DNA from: Patescibacteria group bacterium
GTDB taxonomy: Bacteria; Patescibacteriota; Microgenomatia; UBA1400; JAHJAY01
Length of the DNA: 46,127 nt
Reading direction: 5' to 3'
Assembly (NCBI GenBank): GCA_018813815.1
Contig: JAHJAY010000035.1
Location: 1-46,127 of the forward strand
Shown: in pieces, positions 39,168 to 46,127 of the stretch
How positions within the stretch are numbered: position 1 is the first letter of the stretch
How the letters are laid out: every line of letters starts with the position of its first letter
The notes under the pieces: model-generated
What the model saw: only the letters and a program-made list of their open reading frames with translations
Told to the model about the DNA's origin: nothing
Database searches by the model: none
Position numbers and translations under genes: made by a program

Positions 39168-40181
39168 ATGCAGCGTTTGGTTTTGATTGATGCCCATGCT
39201 TTATTGCATCGGGCTTATCATGCTTTTCCTAAAACTTTAGTTAATTCTAAAGGAGAAATGGTTAATGCGGTTTATGGTTTTGCCCGGACGCTGTTGTCAT
39301 TATTCAGTGAATTAAAACCAAGCCATGTGGTGGTTGCTTTTGACCAAAAAGGGCCTACTTTTCGCCATCACCAGTTTAAAGGCTATAAAGCAACTCGACC
39401 CAAAGTGGATCAGGAGTTGATTGACCAGATTAAACCGGCTCATGAGGTGGTAGAGGTGTTAAACATTCCGATTCGGGAAGTTGCCGGGTTTGAAGCTGAT
39501 GATGTGATTGGGACAATAGTGAGGCGTTTTAAAACCAGCGTGTCACATTCTGTAGGAGATATTGATCGGCTTGATGAAATAATAATCGTTACTGGTGACA
39601 AAGATGCGTTTCAATTGGTTAATGACCGGGTCAAGGTTTATATGCCTAGCCGGGGTCAGCGGATTCCCGCTAAGTTGTGGGATCAACAGGCAGTGGTGGC
39701 TAAGCTTGGGATTAAGCCTGAACAGGTAGTTGACTTTAAAGCCTTAGCCGGCGATGCCTCAGATGATATTCCCGGCGTCAAGGGAATTGGGCAAAAAATG
39801 GCGCAAAAATTACTCAATCGCTGGCAGGATTTAGAAACAATTTATAGCCGGCTTAACGAAGTTCAGAGCCGCCTTGGCTCTCGGGTGGTTAACTTATTAA
39901 AAAGCAGTGAGGATACAGCTCGTTTATCCCAGAAGCTGGCTCAGATTTTTGCTCAGGTGCCGATTAAGGTTAATCTTAGGCAGTGTCAATTGCATGATTA
40001 TGATAAGGTTAAGGCGGTTAAGAAATTTACCGAGCTGGAGTTTAAAAGCTTGATTAAAAAATTACCCAATGATAGTTTGGAAGAAATGACTCAGGAGGTG
40101 TTTGGTAAAACTGCTAAAGCCGGTAAAAAAACCAACCCCGTTCCTTGCGAAGAGCGGGGTAAACAGATGGGGTTGTTTTGA
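39168..40181 (+). CDS. 5'-3' exonuclease (PolA N-terminal-like flap nuclease)
   Basis: This family removes RNA primers and 5' flaps. The 337 residues open with LVLIDAHALLHRAYHAF (first metal Asp) and continue with VVAFDQKGPTFRHHQFKGYKATR. FEADDVIGT and IIVTGDKDAFQLV carry the acidic metal ligands, and GDASDDIPGVKGIGQKMAQKLL is the helix-hairpin-helix DNA-binding part. There is no polymerase domain, so it is a stand-alone nuclease. The extended -10 TGGTAAAAT ends 6 bases before ATG 39168. Its stop overlaps the TTG start of the next gene. Confidence 0.93.
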   Translation: MQRLVLIDAHALLHRAYHAFPKTLVNSKGEMVNAVYGFARTLLSLFSELKPSHVVVAFDQKGPTFRHHQFKGYKATRPKVDQELIDQIKPAHEVVEVLNIPIREVAGFEADDVIGTIVRRFKTSVSHSVGDIDRLDEIIIVTGDKDAFQLVNDRVKVYMPSRGQRIPAKLWDQQAVVAKLGIKPEQVVDFKALAGDASDDIPGVKGIGQKMAQKLLNRWQDLETIYSRLNEVQSRLGSRVVNLLKSSEDTARLSQKLAQIFAQVPIKVNLRQCQLHDYDKVKAVKKFTELEFKSLIKKLPNDSLEEMTQEVFGKTAKAGKKTNPVPCEERGKQMGLF

Positions 40182-41284
40182 AATTAGCAATAGTTCATGA
40201 CTATCTTTTTGATTATGGCGGCGCTGAGCGGGTGCTTGAGGCCTTACATGAGATTTGGCCCAAAGCGCCGGTTTATACGGCTTTTTATTCACCTCAGAGT
40301 TTAGGTAGTAAAGCCAAACATTTTGAAAACTGGGATATTCGAACCACTTGGTTTGACCGTTTGCCCGGCAAAGAAAAATTAGTCAGCCCGCTGCGTTTTT
40401 TAGCTCCCTGGGTGTGGGGCAGTCTGGATTTGTCCCAATATGATTTAGTGATTTCCTCAGCCGCTTGGTTTATTACCAAGGGGTTTTCCAAAAGCAAGTC
40501 GTCCGTTGAGATTTGCTATTGCCACACGCCGCCGCGCTATCTTTATGGCTATCAGACCTCGCGCAACTGGCGCAAGTATTGGCCGATTAAGGTTTATGGC
40601 ATGATAGTTAATCACTTTTTGCGTCAATATGATTTTAATCAAGCTCAAAAAGTTGATTATTTTGTGGCTAATTCTGAAGAAATTCGTCAGCGGATTAAAA
40701 AGTTTTATCGTCGGCAAGCAGAAATAATTTATCCCCCGGTTCAAACTGAGACTAAAACCAAAGTTAAATCTTGGCGTCAGGGTAGATACTATTTATATGT
40801 GGGTAAACTGTCTGAGGCTAAGCGGCCGGATTTAGCTATCCAGGCCTGTCAAAAATTAGGCAAAAAACTTAAAATAGTTGGTGGTGGGCCTTGGGAGGGA
40901 TATTTAAAGAGCTTAAAGGGTTCAAAAGTTCAATTCTTGGGTCGGGTAGAGGATAAGCAGCTTTGGCAGCTTTACCAAAACTGCCGGGCAGTTATTTTTC
41001 CGGCAGTTGAAGAAGATTTTGGTATTGTCCCAGTTGAGGCTATGTCTTGGGGTAAGCCAGTGGTGGCCTTGCGCAGCGGCGGGGTTAAGGAAACAGTGAT
41101 TGAAGATAAAACCGGCATCTTTTTTAATGAGCCTGAAGTTTCCAGTTTGGTTGAGGCTATCAACCAGCTGGAAAAGTCTTCAATTTGTTCCCAAGACTGT
41201 TGCCGACAAGCCAAACAGTTTTCTCAGGCCCGGTTTAAAAAAGAAATTACCGCTTTTGTCAAAACCGCGCTTGACAAAAAATAA
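40178..41284 (+). CDS. Glycosyltransferase family 4
   Basis: A 368-residue GT-B glycosyltransferase. The N-terminal LAIVHDYLFDYGGAERVLEAL is typical of WbaZ-like mannosyltransferases. CYCHTPPRYLYGYQTSRNWR is the characteristic mid-region, YLYVGKLSEAKRPDLAIQA begins the donor domain, and FPAVEEDFGIVPVEAMSWGKPVVA is the E-x7-E site. The start codon is TTG overlapping the exonuclease stop; homologous sequence begins at once, so no later start is likely. The final codons contain the -35 box of the next promoter. Confidence 0.9.
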   Translation: MKLAIVHDYLFDYGGAERVLEALHEIWPKAPVYTAFYSPQSLGSKAKHFENWDIRTTWFDRLPGKEKLVSPLRFLAPWVWGSLDLSQYDLVISSAAWFITKGFSKSKSSVEICYCHTPPRYLYGYQTSRNWRKYWPIKVYGMIVNHFLRQYDFNQAQKVDYFVANSEEIRQRIKKFYRRQAEIIYPPVQTETKTKVKSWRQGRYYLYVGKLSEAKRPDLAIQACQKLGKKLKIVGGGPWEGYLKSLKGSKVQFLGRVEDKQLWQLYQNCRAVIFPAVEEDFGIVPVEAMSWGKPVVALRSGGVKETVIEDKTGIFFNEPEVSSLVEAINQLEKSSICSQDCCRQAKQFSQARFKKEITAFVKTALDKK

Positions 41285-41299
41285 TATAGGCCTTAAAAT
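41271..41299 (+). promoter_or_regulatory. Near-perfect promoter for the 26-codon ORF
   Basis: TTGACA (41271-41276), exactly 17 bases, TAAAAT (41294-41299). This is among the best promoters in the window. Its -35 lies in the last codons of the glycosyltransferase gene. Confidence 0.8.
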
Positions 41300-41308
41300 A
41301 CCTCCATT

Positions 41309-41389
41309 ATGCCAGCACTATCAACCCTTTTTCTTATTTTTATTATTAGTTTTAATAGGCGGGGGTTGGTAATGCAAATGCTAAATTAA
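41309..41389 (+). CDS. Candidate 26-residue hydrophobic peptide
   Basis: ATG 41309 is 9 bases after the -10 box, the same leaderless spacing seen elsewhere in the window. It opens a 26-codon frame with the hydrophobic run LFLIFIISF and a basic stretch NRR, ending at TAA 41387-41389. A terminator follows at 41414-41443, so the transcript would be about 135 bases. It may encode a small membrane peptide like a type I toxin, or be a non-coding RNA in which the frame is accidental. The next gene could also be expressed by read-through. Confidence 0.4.
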   Translation: MPALSTLFLIFIISFNRRGLVMQMLN

Positions 41390-41413
41390 AAAAGCCATAA
41401 ACAAAATTACCAG

Positions 41414-41443
41414 TCCAGTTTTTCGCGAAAGCTGGATTTTTTT
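41414..41443 (+). terminator. Intrinsic terminator after the 26-codon ORF
   Basis: TCCAG (41414-41418) and CTGGA (41432-41436) enclose the complementary TTTCGCGAAA, giving a long stem. Seven T follow (41437-41443). It stands just before the AAAGGGG ribosome-binding site of the 85-residue gene, so it could attenuate that gene. Confidence 0.8.
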
Positions 41444-41456
41444 ATTAAAGGGGAAT

Positions 41457-41714
41457 ATGCCAATTGTTAGTGTAATGGGAATGAGCAAAGGTGCTCCGTT
41501 TTCAGGAGTAAAATATGAACAAGCTAAAGGCCATACTGGGAAAATTACCCCTCAAGATGCCTTAACTATACTTACTTTATTAATAGAAGCTGAATTAGAA
41601 GAAAAATTACAGGTTAGTGGTGGAAGAGAAATCTTTATTAGGAATATGGTGTTAGCGGGCCCATACGGGTTTTCCCCGATAGTATCCATATCTAATGAGA
41701 TAAACAATGATTGA
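41457..41714 (+). CDS. Orphan protein of 85 residues
   Basis: No family is recognised. The sequence begins PIVSVMGMSKGAPFSGVKYE and continues with a helix TPQDALTILTLLIEAELEEKLQ, then FIRNMVLAGPYGFSPIVSIS. It looks soluble. AAAGGGG lies 3 bases before the ATG. There is no promoter between it and the terminator at 41414, so expression seems to depend on read-through from the promoter at 41271, unless the leader is regulated. Confidence 0.5.
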   Translation: MPIVSVMGMSKGAPFSGVKYEQAKGHTGKITPQDALTILTLLIEAELEEKLQVSGGREIFIRNMVLAGPYGFSPIVSISNEINND

Positions 41715-41750
41715 CAAGTAGTGTGGGTTGAGGCAGAGTAAGGAGCAAGT

Positions 41751-42572
41751 ATGCCTGAACTTCCTGAAGTTGAAACCATCAGACGCGGTTTGGCCAAAAA
41801 AATTGTTGGCAAGACAATTGCCGGTATAGAGGTGCGGCGAACCAAAAGCTGGCAGGGAAATAAACAGCTAGTTATTGGTAAAAAGATCATTGACGTTAAG
41901 CGGCGAGCCAAAATTTTGCTAATTCAGCTTCACGGCGGTGAAGCTGAATTAATGATCCACTTAAAGATGACCGGGCAACTCATTTATAATATGGAGCAAT
42001 TGCCGCATAAATACACCCGGGCGATTATTCAATTTAGCGACGGAGCTGTTTTATTTTTTAATGATCTTCGTCTTTTTGGCTGGATTAAAGTAGTTAAAAT
42101 TGAAGATTTGGCTGAGGAACTAAAAATTTTTTCCGGAGTTGAACCGCTGAGTAAAAAATTTACAGCTAGTTATTTAATTCAGGTGTTAGGCGCTACTAAA
42201 AGGGCAATTAAGCTGGTTTTAATGGATCAAAAAAAGATTGCTGGCATAGGCAATATTTATGCAAATGAGGCATTATTTTGTGCAAGAATTGATCCTCGCC
42301 AGCCAGCTAAAAATATTGTAATTAACCAACCAAAAAAACTAGTTAAACTTCATTTCTGCATTGTTAAAATTTTACGACAAGCAATTAAATATCGGGGAAC
42401 AACTAGCTCAGATGAGGCTTTTCGTGATGTTGGTGGCAAGCGTGGTCAGATGCAGAAACACCTTTTGGTTTATGGTAAAAAAGGTGAAGCGTGTTCGAAT
42501 TGTGGCGGGATAATTAAATGGGTTAAGCTGGGCGGGCGCGGGACTTTTTTCTGCCCTGACTGTCAAAAGTAA
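41751..42572 (+). CDS. mutM: Formamidopyrimidine-DNA glycosylase
   Basis: Fpg removes oxidised purines such as 8-oxoguanine and cleaves the abasic site. The 273 residues begin MPELPEVETIRRGL with the catalytic Pro2 and Glu3. VKRRAKILLI holds the conserved Lys (54), and IAGIGNIYANEALF is the helix-two-turn-helix. The C-terminal zinc finger is CSNCGG and CPDC, with the conserved Arg in GGRGTFFC. AAGGAGC precedes ATG 41751. Confidence 0.96.
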   Translation: MPELPEVETIRRGLAKKIVGKTIAGIEVRRTKSWQGNKQLVIGKKIIDVKRRAKILLIQLHGGEAELMIHLKMTGQLIYNMEQLPHKYTRAIIQFSDGAVLFFNDLRLFGWIKVVKIEDLAEELKIFSGVEPLSKKFTASYLIQVLGATKRAIKLVLMDQKKIAGIGNIYANEALFCARIDPRQPAKNIVINQPKKLVKLHFCIVKILRQAIKYRGTTSSDEAFRDVGGKRGQMQKHLLVYGKKGEACSNCGGIIKWVKLGGRGTFFCPDCQK

Positions 42573-42585
42573 CATGGGTTATAAT
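42556..42585 (+). promoter_or_regulatory. Promoter of the membrane glycosyltransferase gene
   Basis: CTGACT (42556-42561, within mutM), an 18-base spacer and TATAAT (42580-42585). The ORF-track ATG 42574 lies upstream of this -10, so ATG 42595, 9 bases after it, is the better start. Confidence 0.6.
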
Positions 42586-42594
42586 AGTTCCAGG

Positions 42595-43830
42595 ATGAAA
42601 AAACACTTTTGCTTGATTTTTCTGTCGGCAATTTTTTTATTTTTACGGCTTTATCAACTGGAAAAGCAAATGAACTTTACTGCTGATCAAGGCCTGTTTT
42701 TTTCAAAAAGCTGGCAAATTTGGCAAAATAAAGAGTTGACGCTTTTAGGCCCTCCAACCTCAATGATTTATCAGGGGCGGCAGTTTTTTCAAGGCCCGGT
42801 GATTTACTACTCAATTATACTCTTGCTTTTAATGGCTGGTTGGAGCCCCTTAATTGTTTCAGTTAGCTTTATTTTTTTAAACCTGCTAGCCACGCTTTTG
42901 GTTTACTTAGGGGTTAAAAAACTTGCCGGATCATTATCTGCTTTAACCGCGTTTTTCCTGATAGCGATTAATCCAATCCTGATTTATTTTTCTCAATTTT
43001 TATGGAACCCTAATTTTTTGCTTTTAATCACGCCGGTTTTGTTTTATCTATTAATTAGTTTTTGGCAAAAGACCAGCCTGTTTAAGCTGTTTTTAATTGG
43101 TTTCATTTTAGGCTTGGGATTACAGTTTCATTTTCAGTATTTATTAATCAGTTTTTTGCTTGTTATCTGGTTAATTTTCCGATTCCGCTTAAAAGCCAGA
43201 CAGTTTCTGCTCTTATTGTTGGGTTTTATTGTTGGTTATTTCCCTTTGATTGTTTTTGAACTGCGTCATAATTTTTATAATTTAAAAACCGTCTGGTTAA
43301 TTTTACAGAATCAGGGTTTATCCGGCACTCGGGTTTTTGTGGTTCATTATTGGTTAGCCGTCCTGCTTTTTTTAACCATTGGTTTGGGTGTGTGTTTGGG
43401 TAGGTTAGCTGCTGCTAATAAATTAGCTTATGGTTTAAGTCTTGGTTTGGCGGCAATGATTTGTTTTTTAACTGGACCTGATTGGCGCGCCAGCCAAAAA
43501 TCATTTTTACACTGGGATTATACTGATACCAGCAAAATAGCCAAACTAATCGTTGACCAGAATTTAGTCAATTATAATGTAGCTAATTTGCTTTATGGCG
43601 ATACCCGGGCCCAAGGAGTGCGCTATTTAACTACCATTGCCGGTCAACCGCCCTTAAGCGTGGAAGAATATGAAAATAATGACTATTTGTTTATAATTTC
43701 CAGTGACGAATATCAACTAACACGAGCCAATCCGGTTTGGGAAGTTAGTGCTATGCAGCCGGCCGATTTAGTTAAACACTGGTCAATTAACCAGACAGTT
43801 AAGCTTTATTTATTAAAAAGGCAATCATGA
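42595..43830 (+). CDS. Multi-pass membrane glycosyltransferase (GT39/ArnT/PMT-like)
   Basis: From ATG 42595 the product is 411 residues with about nine hydrophobic segments. The first loop, LYQLEKQMNFTADQGLFFSKSWQIW, carries an Asp (TADQG) in the position of the catalytic Asp of GT-C enzymes that use polyprenyl-phosphate sugars. Repeating FLLLITPVLFYLLISF-type helices follow, and the last 100 residues are soluble. It probably glycosylates a lipid or protein on the outer face. It overlaps recF by 4 bases. Confidence 0.75.
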   Translation: MKKHFCLIFLSAIFLFLRLYQLEKQMNFTADQGLFFSKSWQIWQNKELTLLGPPTSMIYQGRQFFQGPVIYYSIILLLLMAGWSPLIVSVSFIFLNLLATLLVYLGVKKLAGSLSALTAFFLIAINPILIYFSQFLWNPNFLLLITPVLFYLLISFWQKTSLFKLFLIGFILGLGLQFHFQYLLISFLLVIWLIFRFRLKARQFLLLLLGFIVGYFPLIVFELRHNFYNLKTVWLILQNQGLSGTRVFVVHYWLAVLLFLTIGLGVCLGRLAAANKLAYGLSLGLAAMICFLTGPDWRASQKSFLHWDYTDTSKIAKLIVDQNLVNYNVANLLYGDTRAQGVRYLTTIAGQPPLSVEEYENNDYLFIISSDEYQLTRANPVWEVSAMQPADLVKHWSINQTVKLYLLKRQS

Positions 43831-44864
43831 AATTAAAACAATTAAGCTTGGTTAATTTTCGGAGTTTTTCTAATAAAAGCTTTAAGTTTTCTCCGGCAAT
43901 AACTTTAATTGTTGGCGACAACGGTGCCGGTAAGACTAACCTGTTGGAAGCCTTATTTTTATTGTCAACCGGCAGAAGTTTTCGTGCCACTAAAGAGGCT
44001 CAAATGATTAATAATGGCGCTGAGCTGGCTCGAATTCAGACTCAAACAGAAACTGATAGTTTAGAAATTGTTTTAACCACCGGTGAAATTGCGGGGCAAA
44101 AAGTGGCTAAAAAGCGCTATTTGCTTAATGGAGTGGCCAAGCGTCGGATGGATTTTATCAGTTGTTTGCGCTGTGTTCTTTTTCGGCCTGAAGATATTAA
44201 TTTGATTTTAGGCAGTCCAAGTCTTAGGCGGGATTATTTAGATACGGTTTTAGAGTCAGTTGATTGGCAGTATCGCCGCAGCAATTTGGCTTATCAAAAA
44301 GGCCTGCGTCAGCGCAATAAGCTTTTGCAGCGAATTCGAGAAGGAGAAGCCCAGAGGAGTCAGCTATTGTTTTGGAACCGGCTTTTAATTAAAAATGGGG
44401 AGTTAATTAGTCAAAAACGTCAAGAATTGATTGATTTTATTAATCATCAGTTGGAGACAGATCAGCGTAATACCAGGCTTGAGTATGATAAAAGTGCCAT
44501 TAGCCCCGAGCGCTTGGAAAAATATAAAGAGGCTGAAGTTGGAGCGGGAGCAACTTTGATTGGGCCTCATCGCGATGATGTCAAATTTTTAAAATCTAAT
44601 CAGCGCGATCTGGCTCTTTATGGTTCTCGGGGAGAGCAGCGTATGGCAGTTTTAGCCACTAAGTTGTCAGAGTTAGTTTTTATTACTCAGCGGATTCAGG
44701 AAAAGCCGCTGTTGTTGCTGGATGATATTTTTTCTGAATTAGATGAAAATAACCGCCAGTTGGTTTGGCAGCTAATTAACCAGCACCAGACTATTATTAC
44801 CGCTACAGATGAAGATTTGGTTAGCCAGCAAACTTTTGATAAAATAATAAAAATAGGAAAATGA
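43827..44864 (+). CDS. recF: DNA replication and repair protein RecF
   Basis: RecF loads RecA at gapped DNA with RecO and RecR. The 345 residues begin LKQLSLVNFRSFSNKSF, with Walker A VGDNGAGKTNLLEAL (about 29-43). YGSRGEQRMAVLATKLSEL is the ABC-like signature region, and PLLLLDDIFSELDENNR is Walker B with the D-loop. The length is typical. Overlaps with the genes on both sides show an operon. dnaA and dnaN, common neighbours in other bacteria, are not seen here. Confidence 0.94.
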   Translation: MKLKQLSLVNFRSFSNKSFKFSPAITLIVGDNGAGKTNLLEALFLLSTGRSFRATKEAQMINNGAELARIQTQTETDSLEIVLTTGEIAGQKVAKKRYLLNGVAKRRMDFISCLRCVLFRPEDINLILGSPSLRRDYLDTVLESVDWQYRRSNLAYQKGLRQRNKLLQRIREGEAQRSQLLFWNRLLIKNGELISQKRQELIDFINHQLETDQRNTRLEYDKSAISPERLEKYKEAEVGAGATLIGPHRDDVKFLKSNQRDLALYGSRGEQRMAVLATKLSELVFITQRIQEKPLLLLDDIFSELDENNRQLVWQLINQHQTIITATDEDLVSQQTFDKIIKIGK

Positions 44865-45649
44865 AAAAGATTGATAAATCAATTTGTAAACACCTTTATC
44901 GGCCGCCTAAAGATTCACATAAGGGTCAAAATGGTAAGCTTTTAATCATTGGTGGTTCTGAGTTGTTTCATGCCGCTTCGCGCTGGTCGCTTTTAGTTGC
45001 TTCGCGGATTGTTGACATGGTGTTTTATTCTTCAGTGCCGACTAATAACGTTTTAGTTAAAGAAGCCAAAAAAGAGTTTATTAATGGTATTGTGGTGCCG
45101 CGTAGTCAGGTTGAAGACTATATTAAAGAGTCAGACTGTATTTTAATTGGACCGGGAATGACTCGGAGTCAAAAAACCGCCCAAATTACCAACCAATTGT
45201 TAGTCAAATATCCGGATAAGCGCTGGGTGGTGGATGCCGGCGCTTTACAAATGATGCAAGTTGATTTAATTAATGAGCAAATGATTTTAGTGCCGCATGC
45301 TGAGGAGTTCAATCGTTTGTTTGGCGCAGAAAAAATCACCAATGTGGTGAAAAAGCATGGCGGAACTATAGTTTTAAAAGGCCAAGTGGACATTATTTAT
45401 AATCGCCAACAATGCATTGAAAATCACACCGGTAATGAAGGTATGACAAAAGGTGGAACCGGTGATACTTTGGCCGGATTGGTTGCGGCTTTGTATTGTA
45501 AAAATAAAGCCTGGTTAGCCGCCTGCGCCGGAACTTATATTAATGGTTTGGCCGGCGATCAGTTATATAAAAAAGTTGGGCTTTACTTTAATACCTCAGA
45601 TCTGGCCGACGAAATTCCCCGAGTAATGAAAGAGTTGATGATTGATTAA
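44861..45649 (+). CDS. nnrD: ADP-dependent NAD(P)H-hydrate dehydratase
   Basis: This enzyme repairs NADHX and NADPHX, the hydrated forms of the cofactors, using ADP. The 262-residue ribokinase-like fold shows GKLLIIGGSELFHAASRWSLLVASRIVDMV, CILIGPGMTRSQ, KRWVVDAGALQMM and the nucleotide site NEGMTKGGTGDTLAGLVAALY. The NnrE epimerase domain often fused to it is absent. It overlaps recF by 4 bases and converges with the DUF5654 gene with overlapping stop codons. Confidence 0.92.
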   Translation: MKKIDKSICKHLYRPPKDSHKGQNGKLLIIGGSELFHAASRWSLLVASRIVDMVFYSSVPTNNVLVKEAKKEFINGIVVPRSQVEDYIKESDCILIGPGMTRSQKTAQITNQLLVKYPDKRWVVDAGALQMMQVDLINEQMILVPHAEEFNRLFGAEKITNVVKKHGGTIVLKGQVDIIYNRQQCIENHTGNEGMTKGGTGDTLAGLVAALYCKNKAWLAACAGTYINGLAGDQLYKKVGLYFNTSDLADEIPRVMKELMID

Positions 45650-45918
45650 TTTTTTAATTTTTCCTCAAGCTTTGAAAGCTGTAAAGTAATAATTACGGCC
45701 AAGACAGTGACAATTGCTGCGTAGATTAGTAAAGATAAAATGCCGGATTGTTGGCCTAAACAGGGTTTAATATAAACTTCAACGGTTTCTTTAATTACAT
45801 TATTCCAAGCCAGGGCGGCGACTAAGCCAAAACCTGAAGTGGCAAGGGCCAGCATTTGTTGGACAATTGCCTGGGGCAGTTTTTTGGGATCTTTTGGTAC
45901 CTGAATTTTAGGAGTCAT
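45646..45918 (-). CDS. DUF5654-type small membrane protein
   Basis: The 90 residues show the family pattern: a Pro- and Lys-containing N-terminus (PKIQVPKDPKKLPQAIV), a first hydrophobic segment (QQMLALATSGFGLVAALAWNNVIKE) and a second helix (ILSLLIYAAIVTVLAVIITLQL) followed by a charged end. The function of the family is unknown. On the minus strand an extended -10 (TGTTAGAAT) ends 9 bases before the ATG, again the leaderless spacing. Confidence 0.8.
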   Translation of the reverse strand: MTPKIQVPKDPKKLPQAIVQQMLALATSGFGLVAALAWNNVIKETVEVYIKPCLGQQSGILSLLIYAAIVTVLAVIITLQLSKLEEKLKN

Positions 45919-46069
45919 TAATTTTAAATTCTAACACGAATGAATAAGTTACGATACATATTGGACTCTCGGGAGTCTAAAAGTGGGAGCAGTTAAAAAC
46001 GGTAAAACAGGAGTTCCTTCACAGATATTTTCTCTCTTTGGTAACATAAAAGGCTATAGGAGGTTTCTT
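45919..46069. other. Intergenic region with a small inverted repeat
   Basis: This stretch between divergent genes holds the minus-strand extended -10 (45928-45936) and the short hairpin GACTC-TCGG-GAGTC (45964-45977), which has no T-tract. AGGAGG (about 46058-46063) serves the gene at the right edge. I see no clear plus-strand promoter and no RNA gene. Confidence 0.5.
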
Positions 46070-46127
46070 ATGATTACCTATAGCCTTAATCGCTATGATA
46101 CCACAGCTGTGGCCAAATTCAGACTAA
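46070..46127 (+). CDS. N-terminal fragment of an unknown protein
   Basis: ATG 46070 is preceded by the strong ribosome-binding site AGGAGG. It opens a frame that reads MITYSLNRYDTTAVAKFRL and runs off the window edge. Too little is present to identify the product. The ribosome-binding site and the ordinary codon use make it a likely real gene start. Confidence 0.55.
   Translation, partial: MITYSLNRYDTTAVAKFRL

Noticed and set aside
1-46127. UGA recoded as glycine, as in Gracilibacteria/SR1
   Set aside because: Many genes end at TGA directly before or within the next start, and no in-frame TGA interrupts conserved domains.
1-46127. CRISPR arrays, insertion sequences, rRNA genes
   Set aside because: No regularly spaced repeats, transposase motifs or rRNA-like segments were seen on either strand.

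Overview
The window looks like a piece of a small, AT-leaning genome of the Candidate Phyla Radiation (Patescibacteria; Microgenomates-like is my best guess). Genes are tightly packed and often overlap by 4 to 11 bases. Several products are small secreted or membrane proteins of kinds common in CPR genomes: a DUF5667-type protein, a DUF5654-type protein, a glutamine-rich secreted coil protein and a VirD4/TraG-like ATPase preceded by a small acidic protein. TGA is used as a stop, so the Gracilibacteria/SR1 recoding is not present. The assignment comes from gene content and style, not from a database search.

Layout. 1-1732: tail of an unknown gene and a two-gene ABC exporter. 1799-3008: three small genes, each with its own promoter. 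3047-5055 (minus): two glycosyltransferases. 5113-9032: an overlapping sugar-phosphate operon (LOG-family hydrolase, RpiB-like, GAPDH, Rpe-like, PfkB kinase, small membrane protein). 9101-17114: two class A penicillin-binding proteins on the minus strand flank a plus-strand operon of class II fructose bisphosphatase, class II aldolase and phosphoglycerate kinase. 17197-19596: lipoprotein, guanylate kinase-like protein, CPBP protease and DUF5667 protein. 19676-23269: the ribonucleotide reductase locus, with a regulated leader, nrdR, nrdD, a separate small ORF carrying the glycyl-radical domain, and an activase. 23279-28296: proline-rich protein, an unrecognised 343-residue protein, pyruvate kinase and a large secreted protein with a dockerin-like tail. 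28376-31151: T4SS-like ATPase pair. 31182-34862: Cys-rich orphan, tRNA-Ile(UAU), 413-residue orphan, Xer recombinase, FtsB/DivIC-like protein and a cytidylate kinase-like protein. 34860-35319: tRNA-Met and an initiator-tRNA-like RNA on the minus strand, divergent from a T-box that controls trpS. 35320-46127: trpS, tRNA-binding protein, ftsH, orphans, 5'-3' exonuclease, glycosyltransferase, a 26-codon ORF, mutM, membrane glycosyltransferase, recF, NAD(P)HX dehydratase, DUF5654 protein and the start of a further gene.

How it fits together. The window carries lower glycolysis/gluconeogenesis (FBPase, aldolase, GAPDH, PGK, pyruvate kinase) and pentose-phosphate isomerase/epimerase homologues, but no conventional phosphofructokinase. 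The LOG-RpiB-Rpe-PfkB gene order suggests that ribose from nucleotides could feed central carbon metabolism. DNA precursor supply appears to rest on an anaerobic, glycyl-radical ribonucleotide reductase.

The observations most worth a second look are: the glycyl-radical domain of NrdD sitting in a different frame with its own ribosome-binding site; a transcribed initiator-tRNA-like cloverleaf that lacks the normal D-loop and T-loop elbow sequences; an attenuator-like leader and promoter-spacer palindrome before nrdR; about fourteen genes whose -10 box lies 6-10 nt before the start codon, implying widespread leaderless transcription; and a promoter, 26-codon ORF and terminator unit at 41271-41443.
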